Shown: positions 45,833 through 58,264, counted from the stretch's first letter. The stretch: DNA of 64,000 nucleotides from Ailurus styani (GCA_002007465.1 LNAC01000854.1:428352-492351); one strand, 5' to 3'. Notes: generated by a model from the letters alone, not told the origin. Numbers and translations are program-made.

Positions 45833-46702
45833 CTGATAAATTGTTTGTTTTCATAGGTATTTACTATGTTATCCCCTTTGCCGGACACTGGAGCTAGAAA
45901 CAGGTACATAGATAGTCAGGCCCAGCAGACCGAGCAGGGGTTGATGAGGATGGGGCCAGCGTGGTTGTCTATTCAAGGAGCACGTGAATCCTTGGCTGTG
46001 GGCAGCGTCACACACAGCCTGACCCCTGTCCTGGCTTCCTAGGAATCTGGGGGTTGACAGTGGTTATTTTGTAAGAGTAAATAAGTAAATTATAAAAAAG
46101 ATAATGCCAACATTTCAACATTTCTTAAATTAATGAAACTAAGGGAGTCAGAGAAGGGAGTAAATGAGCTTTGCCCGGGAGGTGCTGTCCAAGGAGGTGG
46201 TACTTGGGGTAGAGTAATTCCCATTCCTCCCAGACATCACCTGAACACTTACAAGCACCCTGTGCTCACGGTATAGCAGGTTTTCATCTGCAATTTACAG
46301 ATGAGGAAAATGAAGTTCAGAGAGGTTAAATCCACAGGCTATGATGATAATGAAAGTTTTTAGACACATGTTACCAAGGGAGGTTAAGGCAATTCTTGTA
46401 AGAGCTTTAAAAAGAGAATTGAGGCTGCTCTGTTTTCCCTAAAAGTAGGCAACTGTCAGCAGCCTGATGGACTCGAGTGAGTAGGCGACAGCACCCAGTG
46501 TGGAAAGCATGCTAGGCCTTAAGTGACTACAGTGGATACGGCATAGACGGACGGGCGATGACCCTCCCCTGATGGATCTCCAGGCTCCCCACCATTCTGG
46601 GCCATGACGTAGAATGCTGGGAGTGCAGTCAGCTCTACGGGACGTGTCACTAACTATCGTGGGTGTAAGGGCCCCACGGTGCGCTCTGTCTTCATCACTT
46701 AC

Positions 46703-46839
46703 TGTCTGGAGGTGTTTAGCCGCTTTGGAGAAATGCTGTAGTAAGAAAGTATGACAGATTTCATCAGCAGAGAAAGCAAACAATACTGCCTCTGAAATCC
46801 ATTCACTAGCATTGGTCTTTACCATTTTAATTATTTGAA
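46703..46839 (-). CDS. Internal coding exon (D), 137 bp
   Basis: Acceptor CTGTTTTAAATCTATAG and a near-ideal donor CAGACA|GTAAGT bound the exon. It takes two bases into a split codon and encodes 45 residues (QIIKMVKTNASEWISEAV, LFAFSADEICHTFLLQHF, SKAAKHLQT), ending phase 0. The composition (amphipathic, with SADEICHTFLLQ) suggests packed alpha helices. Either E1 or E2 supplies the single base needed at its start. The open frame runs on past the donor, so the donor is chosen on its strength. I do not recognise the family. Confidence 0.55.
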
Positions 46840-47189
46840 CTATAGATTTAAAACAGGTATTCACAGACATACATGTTAGGCAAACTTTGGATTTTAAAAA
46901 GTGCAAATTTACCCTTTCCTAATAATAATATCTTTCCAGAATTCCTATTTTAAAGTTGCTTCCTATAAAACAGCATTTATACTTACGGTTCTTAAAAATT
47001 ATCAAAAATTAAATATCAGTATTGCTTTTTCACACTTTCTTAAAGGCAGAAACTCAGACTAATCCCAGGATAGAGCTAGAACACCTACCTGTCATGTGTA
47101 TTTACTGGGATCTTAAAAAAAAAAAAGTTAAAATAGATAAAATATTTATATATACACACGTGTTATTTCTGTTGAGATATTATAATAGT
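46840..47189. other. Intronic AT-rich unique DNA
   Basis: Contains AATAATAATATC and a stretch of A11 at 47115. A donor-like GTAAGT on the minus strand near 46985 lacks an open exon in any frame. Confidence 0.4.
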
Positions 47190-49085
47190 TTAGGATACAC
47201 TACGTAATGATTCAGTGTATGTGTATGTTGAGAAATGATCACCATAGTTTGTCAGTATGATGTCCACCACCACAGTTATATTTTTTCATGTGGTAACTTT
47301 AAAGATGTACTTTCTTAGGAACTTCCAAATAAACAGTACAGTATTAGTAACTAAACTCACCATGCTATACATTACTTCCTGATGACTTGTTTTATAACTG
47401 GACAATTGGCCCTTTTGATCACCTACACCCATTTCTTCCACTCCTAACCTCTGGCCTCTGGCAACCATGAACCTGTTTTAGGTACTGAGGGGTTCTTTTT
47501 TCTTTTTTTTCAAGATTCCACATATAAATGAGATTATAAGGTATTTGTCTTTCTCTGACTTATTAGCATAATGCCCTCAAGATCCATCCATGTTGCAAAT
47601 GGCAGGATCTTTCTTTTCTATGGCTAAATAATAATTCCATTTTCTTTATCCATTCATCTACTGATGGATACTTACATTCTTCCATTTCTTGGCAGTTGTA
47701 AATAAGGCTGCAATGAATCTGCAGGTGTATATTATCTTTTCAAGTTAGTGTTTTTGTTTCCTTTGATACAACCCAGAAGTGGCATTGCTGGATCATATGG
47801 TAGTTCTATTTTTAATTTTTACAGGAACTTGTATAGTGTTTTCCATAGTGGTTGCACTAATTTACATTCCCTCCAACAGTGCCTAAGGGTTCCCTTTTCT
47901 CCACTTGTTATTTCTTGTCTTTTCGATAACAGTCATTCTAACAGGTGTAAAGTCATACCTTATTGTGGTTTTGATTTCCTTTTCCCTGATGATTTTTCAT
48001 GTACCTGTTGGCCATCTGAATATCTTCTTTGAAAAATTTTAATCAAAAATTTTTTGCTATTAAATTTTATTAATACTCTCTATTTGGATATCCCTTATCC
48101 AATACAGGATTTGCAAATACTTTCTCCCATTCAGCATCCTGCCTTTTCATGTTGTTGGTAGTTTGCTTTGCTGTGCAGAAGAATTTAGTTTGATGTAGTC
48201 CCACTTGTTTATTTTTTGCTTTAGGTGTCAAATCTAAAAAATCATTGCCAAGACTGATGGCAAGTTGCTTACCAACCTCTCTTTTTTTCTAGGAGCCTTA
48301 TGGTTTCAGGTCTTATGTTGAAGTCTTTAATCCATTTTGAGATGACTTTTGTGAAAGACGTAAGATAGAAGTGCAGTTTCATTCTTTTGCATGTATCTGC
48401 CCAGTTTTCCCTTCACCATTTATTGAAGAGACTTTCCTTCTCCCATTGTATATTCTTGGCTCCTTTTTCGTAATTTAATTGGCCATATATGCACAGGTTC
48501 ATTTCTGGGCTCTGGTTCCACTGGCCTGTTTTTATGCCAATTACACAGAGTTTGATTAATGTAGCTTTGTGATATAGGTTGAAATCAGAAAACATGATGC
48601 CTCCAGGTGTGTTCTTTATCATGATTGCTTTGGTTATTCGGAGTTTTCTGTGGTTTCATGCAGATTTCAGGATTGTTCTATTCTTTGTGAAACATGCTGT
48701 TGGATTTTTGGTAGGGATTGCATTATCTATATAGATTGCTTTGGGTATTATGGACATTATTAATTCTTCCAATCCATGAGCATGGCATATCTTTCCATTT
48801 GTGTCTTTTTCAATTTCTTTCATCAAAGTATTATCATTTTCAGTGGATAGGTCTTTTATCTCCTTGGTCAAATTTATTATGTGTATTCTTTTTGAAGCAA
48901 TTGTAAATAGGATTTTTAAAAATAGTCTTTAGGATTTTCTTTATATAGTGTGATGTCATCTGCAAAGAATGACAATTTTACTGCCTCCTTACCACTTTAG
49001 ATGCCTTTTATTTCTTGCTTCTGTCTAATTGCCCTGGCTAAGCCTTCTGATACCCTGTTGAAGAAAAGTGGTGGGAGTGGGCCAC
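47190..49085 (-). mobile_element. L1, antisense, 5'-truncated, in intron
   Basis: 3' UTR at the left (AGAAATGATCACCATAGTTT), then ORF2 text. The minus frame at 48656-48871 includes TKEIKDLSTENDNTLMKEI and DTNGKICHAHGLEEL, an L1 ORF2 C-terminal motif. It stops near 49085, where a MER5A begins. Frames are broken. Confidence 0.87.
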
Positions 49086-49458
49086 TTTATATTCATATAA
49101 CCCAGTATATATAAAATATTGCCATTTTAACATGTCACCCATAAAAGAAATTATTTAGGTATTTTTACTTATTTGAGAGAGAGATAGTATGAGAGGGGAG
49201 AAGGTCAGAGAGAGAGAGAAGCAGACTTCCCATGGAGCTGGGAGCCTGATGCGGGACTCGATCCCAGGACTCCGGGATCATAACCTGAGCTGAAGGCAGG
49301 CACCCAGAAATTATTAGATATTTTACATCTCTTTTTTATACTAAGTCTTTGAAATCTGGTGTGTATTATAGCATCTCAGTTTGAACAAGTCAGTTTTAAG
49401 CGTTAACAGCCTCATGTGGCTAGTGGTTACCATATTGATTGGATAATACAGCTCTAGG
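49086..49458 (+). mobile_element. MER5A relic split by a SINE
   Basis: The right part (49310-49458: ACTAAGTCTTTGAAATCTGG, CTCATGTGGCTAGTGGTTAC, then GGATAATACAGCTCTAG) matches the MER5A 3' half. The left part (49086-49149) is AT-rich MER5A body. The SINE insertion is flanked by AGAAATTATT-like direct repeats. Confidence 0.75.
49150..49305 (-). mobile_element. CAN-SINE, minus strand, head-truncated
   Basis: ACTTATTTGAGAGAGAGA, GCAGACTTCCCATGGAGCTG, GATCCCAGGACTCCGGGATC, ending GAAGGCAGGCACCC without the rest of the head. An older subtype. Confidence 0.87.
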
Positions 49459-51535
49459 TTATTGAAGCAGAAACCATACTTATGAATTAGTTATCTGTTT
49501 TCTCAGGGAACATTTATCACCGGACTGATTCATCTGCAGATATGTATTCGGAAAGTCTCAGGTTATAAAGGAACTATTCAAGTGAGCATATCAAGTCATT
49601 TCAAATTATTTCAACTTATGACAAGAATAGATCAACAAACACTTGGACAATTGGCATGTGCTCAGCAGTAAGACAGACTGAGTCCTCCACCCTTTAAGGC
49701 TGAGAAAGATGATAAAACTAGACAAGAAAACCAAAAATGTAAAACCTAAACAAACTTACCAATAGAATACATCCTGTGTTCTATGAGGAACTTAATAGTA
49801 GCCTCCTGCTTGGACATGTTCCACATGGTTTTCTCACTCAACTCCTTACTCCTAGCCATCACCTGTCCTCCCCACTCCTCTAGCCCATCCTACCATTCCC
49901 GCCTGAAAGAATCACTGATGGAACCTAATTGCTTATCACTTCACTTCCTACCCAAAACATCTTGGCCTGGCATATAAGGCCTTTCCTCAAATGGCTACTT
50001 TCTCCCATAAGCCCTCTGACAGCCGATCCATGCTACTTGTTATTCCCTTCATAGATCAGGAACTTCCTACTCCCACAAAAAAACTGTGACGTTTCCCCTC
50101 CTGTGGCACCTGTCCCATCTCTGCTTGCTGTACCCTTTGTCTGATGTCCCATTCTAGCCTGGAGAGCTCTCTTTGATTCTCTACCCACTGCAGGTCAAAT
50201 TAATGATACACAAAGAAAGATAAGCAAATGTAGAAAAATGTTAGCAGTTCTAAATCTGGATGGGAGGTATATAGCTTTTGCTGTTCAATTTTTCTGTAGG
50301 TTTGAGATTTCTTTAATCTTAAAATTCAGTGTTAAAATTTGTGGGAATGTTAGGAAAAAAGACTAAACTTGTAAGGAAAGTGCCTTCTCCTTGTTCATCT
50401 TTACTTCCTCAAAACCTGATGTAATGCCGTTAGGAGGATCAAATCAAGAAATGCTCCTTGATTTGAAGTGCATTAAAATAAACCTGCACTGAAGAGAACC
50501 GGCACTGAATTTAGGAAGCAGGCGTGGAGCCGGTATGTGCATTAGTGGCTGCTCGTAAGGGCCTATACAGGGATGCTGGGCAGACAGACTGGGACGTGGG
50601 ACGGAGTTCTTCCTTGTCACCTTGCTGAAGCTCAACCAGGACAGCCTTTACTCACACTTACTGATGCAGGAGGACCTGAAAATTAACCCAAATTGTGCCT
50701 GGAAAAGTGGTAAGAGCAGACGTCTTCCTTGTGATAGCAAGCCCTCTGCTGTGCTTTCTTGCAGGAAGTTCTCTCATCCCGAGGTGGGCCTGGTCCCCCC
50801 TCTATCCTAACCTCCAGTCCTTTCTTGAACTCAAGTGTCTAAGGAAGGGCTATTCTAATTCTACTTGAAAGTGGTTGCATTTATCTTCGTCTCCCTCAGA
50901 AGTCACACCTTGCCCTTGGATGAGGGCTGGAAGTCATTAGGCGGCTTCTGATATTCCATTATTCTTCTGTCTCCACTCAGCCTGCTGTCCCCCAAACAAT
51001 TAGACTACGAGAAAATGCCGCAGCTTGGAGGAACCAAGGCTAATTATGCCACTTAGAAGAGGTTTCCAAGCACTTTCAAATGTTCAGGCTTTTCTAAAAC
51101 ATGTTATTATTTTTCTTTGTTAAAAAGAATTCCCTAATGTGTTATATCATTAGCATGTTCTACTCACAGGGCCCATGCTGCAGTTAAAGAGCACATCAGA
51201 ACTGCTTTACAAAAAAAGAAGAAAGGACAGTCCAAATCCATAAAATGAGGCCTGTTTAACTATTAATGGTGAAATGGTCTGTGTAGAAATGGCCCAAGAT
51301 TTTCAGTATGGCAATTCCTTATCAGATTTAAATGTGTGTGCAAAGAAGGGAATGTTAGTCTGTCCAGCAGCTGCTCTGAGCGCATTTATTTTGCTCGACT
51401 TCCCTCAACTCCTGGGGCCCTCCCTTGCCTCCTCTGGACATTGGCCTGAAACACACACGCAAGTGTGACAATTGTGGCTGCCTGTGGCAAAGCTGACCAT
51501 CCCCAACAAAAGTTCTATCCCAGTGCACAGCTTAC
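49459..51535. other. Intronic DNA with L2-like and L1-tail relics
   Basis: 49783-50180 resembles the L2 3' region (CTTGGCCTGGCATATAAGGC, CTCTAGCCCATCC). 50200-50345 resembles an old L1 tail (CTGTAGGTTTGAGATTTC). The remainder is unique. A donor-like GTAAGT at about 49758 on the minus strand lacks an acceptor, so I call no exon. Confidence 0.45.
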
Positions 51536-51740
51536 GTGCTGCTGGCCTCAGTGTCGTCCCTGAAAACAGAGTTGAACTGCCCACGGCAATATTCTGACTT
51601 TTGCTAAAAGTTCTTCGGGTGACCTCGACATCTATTTGCAAAATACCACTTAGACCTTGCTTTTGTTCTCTCTGATTTGGCTGGTTGTGGACATGGATGA
51701 GGTAATGTCTGTGACGGTCTATGACTTCTCCAGACAAGTA
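51536..51740 (-). CDS. Candidate exon (E1), 205 bp, alternative to E2
   Basis: Acceptor ATACAAACTTGCAG is weak; donor GCAGCAC|GTAAGC is fair. From phase 0 it encodes 68 residues (YLSGEVIDRHRHYLIHVHN, QPNQREQKQGLSGILQID, VEVTRRTFSKSQNIAVGS, STLFSGTTLRPAA) and leaves one base. Phases match exon F upstream and exon D downstream. E2 has the same start and end phases, so E1 and E2 cannot follow one another in frame: at most one is used per transcript, or one is spurious. The weaker splice sites favour E2. Confidence 0.33.
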
Positions 51741-52334
51741 CTGCAAGTTTGTATTATTATCATCATTTCATCTGCACCGAGGAAGCTTTAAAGTGGCATT
51801 TGCTTCTATTCTTCAAATGTCAACAGAGATTACTGTAAGTACATGAACCAAATGGAAACAGCATAGAAAAGTGAAGAAAGAGCAGAATATGGGAGATGGC
51901 ATCGTGTAATCACTTCATATCAATCTCAAACCCACAGGTGACATCTGCACAGAATACGCTAAGGAGACATAATCTGTGCTCTTTAGAATTTACCAAGTCA
52001 AATCCGATAACCCCAAACAGACAAATTAAAAAAAAACACACACACCATAAAAATTATACTCAAGAAAAGACACAGCTATCCTGGGAGGAAGAAGGGGTAA
52101 TGAAGGACCATTAGCAACCACTGCACCTCTTCCTTGTCCCTGGAGGAAGAGACTCGACAAATGGCACATGTGGGGCTGGAAAAATTGGTGGCACCCCCAA
52201 ATAACTGCTCTGAAGGACATTTATTCATTTCAGTAAGATCAGATTAAACCAGCCTATAAACCAGCTTATTCACAGCTCAGGCATAAGGTGACCTGTAGTC
52301 TGCAACAGGACAGATGCTCAGCTGGTGAACGTAC
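51741..52334. other. Intronic unique DNA
   Basis: No repeat recognised. ACACACACACC at 52037 is a small microsatellite. Open frames are short. Confidence 0.4.
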
Positions 52335-52470
52335 CTGTCACCTCTAGCTGGGTGGGGCCTGTATTACAGCTGTCAGCTTGAGAGTGGACAGAAACCGTGG
52401 GAGCATGGAAATCATGAAAGGTGACGGCACACATTGGTCTGTGACACCAGAAAGGCCCAACCCCAGGTGG
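52335..52470 (-). CDS. Candidate exon (E2), 136 bp, alternative to E1
   Basis: Acceptor TTTTTAGAGCTTTATTCCCACAG (last 14 bases: CTTTATTCCCACAG) has a long pyrimidine tract and the donor GTGACAG|GTACGT is good. From phase 0 it encodes 45 residues (PPGVGPFWCHRPMCAVTF, HDFHAPTVSVHSQADSC, NTGPTQLEVT) and leaves one base (G), which with TT of exon D gives Val. Exon F upstream ends phase 0, so it fits. An alternative acceptor 19 bases earlier (CCTTCATTCCTTTTTAG) exists. Cysteine and histidine residues are frequent but show no known spacing. Confidence 0.42.
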
Positions 52471-54658
52471 CTGTGGGAATAAAGCTCTAAAAAGGAATGA
52501 AGGCCTGGTGAGTCTACAGCAGACTGCTCTTGGATGCCAGGTCAGACAAAAGCGCTTTTTGACGTAGCTAAAAATAAATTTCTTACTATTTTTCAATGCC
52601 AAGCTAATATAGGTTATAGAAGTTTGATGAATATGAGGTAGTGATTAAACAAGAAAAATGGACATTTCACATTGTAGACATTGATCACAACTCGGAAAAT
52701 GTTTATGCATGCTAAAAGTTCTTCAGGTGACCATATAGAAAAGAATACCGCCTTGGATCAAAGAGCAGGGACACCTTGAGGAACATAAGGTATATTAACC
52801 AGGTTACATGTGAGGCTACAAATATATAAGGATATTTAGGGTTTCTTTTTTTAGCTGTATTATCACATACGTCCACACAAAAACATACCAATATATGAAA
52901 AAATATATATATTTCTACCCCTGAGGCAGATTTAGAAAAACCACAGCATATATTGATAAATTTCAGGAGTGAAGTTTAAGTATGGTTAGAAGTTGATTCT
53001 CCATCTGTGTATAGCTGGGAAGATCTAGTCAGAGGAAGATCTAGTCAGATTGGGCAGAGGACTCGGAGTCCCGGAGTTTACAAAAGCTCAGGGAAATGCC
53101 TCTGAGATTCTGGCTTCCTCTTGGTAAATGCAGCCAGACCAGCTGTTCCTCCGGGGGTGCTGCCTGCTGAGAAATGACCACTGCTCTCCAGAGAGTCCCC
53201 TGCTGCCTGTGTCCCTACACTGTCTCTTGCTCTGCGCTTTGGCTCGAGCCCCTGTTCCGCCCTCGATCCGAGGGACTGAGTGGACACGGGGACTCTGCCT
53301 GACTTCAGCTCCCTTCACCGTGGATGAGATCTCTCCCTGCCGAAACTGGGACTCCCAAAAATGAAATCCCGTGGCCACAGTAGCTTTTCACTGCCTTGTT
53401 GAAAAATATTTATCAAACAGGAAGAGTAGATGGATATTTACTATCAAGCAGAGCTCATTAAATTATGTGGCTGTTTTTAGAATAGAATTTCATTTAATGA
53501 GAGTCTGATCACTGTCTTTTAGGAAAAATAGCATTTAAGTCAAATATTTTAGTATTAACGGATATGATTTGTGATATCAGTGGTAATAAAACAGCGTCTC
53601 AGACTTTGTCCATAAACCCATAAACATATATGCTTGTTCCTACTATATTTCATCATGACCTATTTTCATTTTTAATTTCCCCTTACTGATATACAATAAT
53701 ATTTCATATTAGGAATAGCTGGCATCTTACTATATGAATATTCTAATGAGCCTGGAAATATTAGCCATTCTTAAAAAGCAGCTACTTTAATTCATAATTA
53801 ATATATTTCTCTCTGCTCTAGTTATAATAATCAATTTTTCAATATTCATACCATGGGTCCTTTCCTGATGACAACCTGAACTCTTTTCTTGCTGAACTTT
53901 CTTTGCATTAACTCTTTGCATGCAAAGTTACATATTATCCAGGCCTCAAACTGGTAACACTCTATTTAGCATCTGCTACACCAACTGTGGTGTGGTGGCA
54001 GGCAGGGTCTATCTTATACATTAAATGATGTCGTCTTCTCCCCATCCGGTACACGACTTGACCTAACTTTTGTCACAGAATCTCTAATCTGGAAGGGGCC
54101 CGACGTGGCTCGTCAGTGGTGTGGCACACGGTAGTGGTGGGACACACAGTAGTGGAGCTGCTCCTGCGTTAAGCAGCTCAGGTACAAGGTTCAGAGTTTG
54201 GGCCACCTGGCTTTAGCCCGCTCGGAAACGAAAGTAGCCTGAGGGAACCTGCTTCAGAAACTGTGGACTAAGAACTATTGGTTGAATATCCAACCCCTTT
54301 ATTCCAAGACTGGGAAACCAGTTTAAGATATTTTATCAACTGAAGGACACAAGTCTTCTGCTTTCTGCTATCACAGAGTCAAATCAGGGAACTTAATACC
54401 CTGGAAGACCTTCCAGAACCCTGTTAGACAGGCTAAGCAAAGTTAAAGGATTTGAGTTGTATGCCAAATATTTAAATTGCTTGAAAATGTGCCGATGCCA
54501 CCTATTTTTTTTTCCTAATGCTTAGTTATGAAACAGAAGAAAGGGATTCTAGTAGATAGACTAACATCCTGGGCTTCGGACCAGCCACAAAACTGACACA
54601 GAGGTTTCTCATCCATTATCTCTGAGTAGCTACAGAACTTGGGACACAAAGGGCTTAC
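52471..54658. other. Intronic DNA, mostly unique
   Basis: A perfect 16-bp tandem repeat (GGAAGATCTAGTCAGA twice) is at 53018-53049. The GC-rich part at 53080-53380 gives frames of 69-96 codons on both strands with no convincing donor. 53400-53900 is AT-rich. No named repeat is seen. Confidence 0.45.
53018..53049. repeat. Perfect 16-bp tandem duplication
   Basis: GGAAGATCTAGTCAGA occupies 53018-53033 and again 53034-53049 without mismatch. A small recent duplication in unique intronic sequence. Confidence 0.92.
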
Positions 54659-54711
54659 CTGAAACACTTTGTACTGTATTTTCTTATTTAAAAAATGCAA
54701 TGATTCCATTT
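54659..54711 (-). CDS. Internal coding exon (F), 53 bp
   Basis: Acceptor AACACTCCTGTAATGTTTTAG and donor TTTCAG|GTAAGC are both close to consensus. Only one of the three frames is open: it takes two bases into a split codon and encodes MESLHFLNKKIQYKVFQ, ending phase 0. Small size is normal for an internal exon. It is the best-bounded block upstream of exon D. The preceding exon must leave one base; none of the candidates between here and 61.3 kb does so, so at least one exon is unidentified. Confidence 0.5.
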
Positions 54712-55149
54712 CTAAAACATTACAGGAGTGTTTTTCTTATCAGTGTTAGCCACTGGTAAGTAGTATTAACAGTCTGAACAAGGAGGAAAGAGAAAATGAT
54801 CCAACAGACTTACAGCTAAGGACATGGTTCAACACCTGGCTTGTAGTAAAAACATTTTGCTACATCTGTAGAAAACACATTAGATAAAAATTAAAGTGAA
54901 TCTACATTCACTTCTAATATGGTTATTTCATGTTATAGTCAAGACAAAATATAGACTTTACTTGCAAATCCAGGGAAATGGATCTATATTGTTAGCAAAG
55001 ATGGAAAACAAATTCATTTATAATTAATCGCTATATTTGCAACCATCAGAAGGAAAATTAGTATTTTCAAAATATCTGACATTATACCCAAAACAGGATG
55101 CTACACTGTATATTGAAAAAAAAAATCAATTCTTCAAAAACTAAATAAT
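54712..55149. other. Intronic AT-rich unique DNA
   Basis: Nothing recognised apart from short AT-rich runs. Confidence 0.4.
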
Positions 55150-55297
55150 ATAGGGCGCCTGGGTGGCTTAGTCGGTTAAGCATCATGATCCCAGGGTTCT
55201 GGGTTTGAGTCCTGCAACAAGCTCCCTGCTCTGTGGGGAGCCTGCTTCTCCCTTCCCCTCTGCCTTTCTCTCTCATGAATAAATATTTTTTAAAAAG
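55150..55297 (+). mobile_element. CAN-SINE, plus strand, internally deleted
   Basis: GGGCGCCTGGGTGGCTTAG at the start, a shortened body (missing the ACTTAATGATTCGGCTC-type part), then CTCATGAATAAATATTTTTT. Antisense to the inferred host gene. Confidence 0.92.
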
Positions 55298-58149
55298 TGA
55301 GTTATACAGTTTGTAGAAGCTAGATTTATATGAAAGTACAGGTTAAGTCATTTATTTCACATGATATAAATTTAAAATTCTAATCTGCTTGGTAGAAATA
55401 GTCATTACTAGAATTGAACTTATTTTAAAACACTTAAGTCATATGTACATGTAGAAGTAGCTTGAGAATATCTTTTCTGTGTCAGTAATTAAGTAAGCAG
55501 ACCACCTTGTTCCTGCAAGCATCTAGGCTGACAGAGATCTGTGGCTTCCTCCGTTCCTCTGATGCCACGCAGTGCTCGCGGTGGACCGCGTGAGAGGCAC
55601 GGCTGAGTCCGCCCTTCTTGGTGCCTTGTGGATGAGCAGGGTCTAAGCTACTCATTTTGGTCAAATCAGTAGTGGACCAACAGTTACAATTGTGACTTCT
55701 CACTTTTGTACTTGTAATCAAAGACATTTTTTAAAGCAGCAATCTAGGGCCAGATGTCTCTTCCCCTTACTCTCCCTACAACATCTGAACCATGTGCAAA
55801 ATATATTTCCTGTGGGCTTCGTTGGGCCTCATTGATGAATGCTCTCCAAGACATCCTCTGGGTGTTGGCAGACCCCTTGCTGCAGAGATCATGTACACTC
55901 AATCGTAGAGTTCTGCCAAGAGGTGACCCTAGATTGGCTGCTCCCTGGATGCCTGAGGCCATCTGGAGGATCTGGAATAAGAGATGCCTCTGATCTTGGC
56001 GTTGGGGCAGCTTTACTGACAAGTAGTGGGCACAAAGCCTCTTGCGCCTCAGTCTAGTAGTGCTGGAATACCCCATTTTCCTCTTGGATGGATAAGGTGG
56101 CAGTGATGTCACGAGGCCCATCCCCTCTCCTCAGAATCAAAGGGCCACTTCCTGTAGTACGTACTGCAGAGCTCTGCCAAGATGTAGTAGGCATGAATCT
56201 GACTGATAACGTCTCTCAGTTCTGGCCCTTATTCCTGAGAAGTCTTACCCTTCCAAATAAATCCAAAGATCTAAACAACCTCTCCTATTTCCCGTTTCCC
56301 TGTCAATGGATAAAGAAACCATCTTGGCTGATTGTGTCTTTCCTTCTTAAGAAACATGTTTAGATTTCTGCTGGAGAACAGGGATGAGGATCCTCCAGAT
56401 CTAAGCAGGATTTTGAGGTATCTAGATACACACCCACTTCCTAGCAGTTTCAACGGCAAGAGTGACGAGCATCATCTTGATTCGTGATATAAACGTGCTT
56501 CAACATTAACTAAATTTGCCATTTCAGTAGGTCTTGTTCTCCAATGGTGCCCTAATATTTAAAATTTTTGGATCAAAAAGGAATAGTTTAAAAAAACCTG
56601 TCCCAAATGTAATTGCTTTTTAAAATAGTAGTTAATCCTTCATGGCTCTTATAATATGCAATCCAAGAATGGTGGTGTGATTTAGGATTAGTTCATGTGT
56701 CTTATGTAAGTGATTTTATAGGACATGAAAAAATATATATAAAATCTAAGTTAAAAAGCATCCTTTTTTAAAATAAAACACTCCTGTATTAGTCACACTG
56801 AACCTTATTGGATATCTACCAGGATTGGAGATGTAAGCTCACGACCCTCAAACACAGAGGTTTAATGCACCACTAAATTAATACACGGGTATGCTCTGCA
56901 GGCAAAGACATTAAATTTTTAACAGTGCAATTGACTGCATGTAGTTCAACCTCCAAACACACTGCTTGTGAAAAACGGCAGAAGACATGCTCTGGCCTGT
57001 GATGTATGGTACCGGTTCCTCTAATTCGAAGATAAAAGGATCTACTTCCTGTTTGGAGGTGGCAAAACCCAGGGGACAAGGGGGTTTACACAGTCTCAGA
57101 AACAGGTACAAAGCCAGTTAGGAAATTCAGAGCCAGCAGAGTATTTTCTGGTCTAAGAGCCTCCTGTATACACTAACTTATGACATTTGCAGTTAGAGAG
57201 GGAGTAGTAATTAAAATGGGGAAGAGGAACAAACTGCACCATAAGGGTCTCTTTTTTGGGGAAGCCTTTAGAAAATTTCTGTCAGGCCCACTGAATTACC
57301 ATTTTAAGATGCTCAACATCTCTGACCCCTATGTACCCCACCCTTGAGGTTTTTTTTAAACACTTGGTCAAAATTATGAAAAAGCCCTAATTAGTATAAT
57401 CTACAATAGACATTCATATGCTTCATTATGTATAAGAGTAACTCTGAGGGGTAGAATGGGAAGTTGAATGTATATAGTTTGAAAAAAATTCTTAAAATTG
57501 CAATTGTGTTAATCTCTTTTTAAGTACAAAATTACTGTGAAAATCAGACATTAAGGGTAATCTTTTTATGCTTCTTAAAAAGGGTCATGAGTTTAAAAAA
57601 GGCATTCAGTGAGCATGCTGAAAGGTGCCTCAGCAGTCCAGTCTCTGTGCGGTGACGGACCTGCTCTGCTCCCCAGTTCGGGACTCTGCCACTGCAACGC
57701 AGACTGGCAGGGCTGCTGGCTGGAAGCAAGGGCTCACGGTGGGTGCGCATGTAGAGCATTTGTGTTAGTAGCAAAGAACTTTATTAAAATGAAAGGAGAA
57801 AAGCTATTTTTAAATTATGCTTAGAGTCGGTCTCAAATTATAGAATGTAGTCTGCCAGTTCGAGAAACTCCAATAAAAACAAGAGATCCCTAAAGGTACC
57901 TACCTAAATTGTTTATACAATTAGACAAAAGTATTAATATTAAAAATAACAATTCTACAGTTTGCTGACTGCTCAGAGTCATGTAAGCCCAGGAGAAACC
58001 AGCTTTGTTCGCTGTTCGCTGTGCCTGCATACTCAGCGTAGTGCCAAGTACACGGTGGACTTACTATAAATATTTATGGAATGAATAAATGAATATCTAA
58101 ATAAAACAACCAACATGAAGACTAAGAATGGTACCATGAAAAAAAATAC
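55298..58149. other. Intronic DNA without supported exon
   Basis: A minus frame of 125 codons lies at 55744-56121, with overlapping plus frames. A donor-like AGA|GTAAGG ends it, but no acceptor or compatible phase is found. An acceptor-like TTGCCACCTCCAAACAG near 57054 (minus) is followed by an open EVDPFIFELEEP stretch and a weak donor GTACCA; it does not fit the phase. 58050-58100 has an L2-like tail. Confidence 0.35.
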
Positions 58150-58264
58150 CTGATCCAAAACTGGGTGTCTGTTCTATAAACATCCACCCAGGCTACGGGT
58201 CCAGATAGTTTCATCCAGAAAGCCAAGACACAAACCAGCCACACTCCTTTGCTATCAAATCTCC
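58150..58264 (-). CDS. Candidate exon (G), 115 bp
   Basis: Acceptor TTACTTGAAAGTTCAG and donor GGATCAG|GTATTT. One frame is open: it takes one base from upstream, encodes 37 residues (RFDSKGVWLVCVLAFWM, KLSGPVAWVDVYRTDTQF, WI) and leaves two. The middle is hydrophobic and could be a buried strand-helix or membrane-like segment. An internal acceptor (GGGAGATTTGATAG) would instead allow joining to candidate H. It does not join exon F directly (phase mismatch), so an intermediate exon would be needed. Confidence 0.33.

Noticed and set aside
46970..47010. GTAAGT donor on the minus strand near 46985
   Set aside because: All three frames upstream contain stops within 25 bases.
49759..49880. Minus frame (MSKQEATIKFLIEHRMYS) ending at a strong GTAAGT
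   Set aside because: Upstream sequence on that strand is purine-rich with no acceptor, and the region overlaps an L2 relic.
50560..50710. Plus-strand exon-like frame (LNQDSLYSHLLMQEDLKI) with donor GTAAGA
   Set aside because: No good acceptor, and it would be an isolated plus-strand exon within an inferred minus-strand gene.
53078..53378. Minus frames of 69 and 96 codons in a GC-rich patch
   Set aside because: Two minus frames and one plus frame are open together; no donor fits.
55744..56121. 125-codon minus frame ending near a donor-like GTAAGG
   Set aside because: No acceptor pairs with it, overlapping plus-strand frames are equally open, and the phase does not fit exon F.
56950..57060. 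Minus block starting after a good acceptor (EVDPFIFELEEP)
   Set aside because: The donor is weak and the phase is incompatible with both candidate G and exon F.
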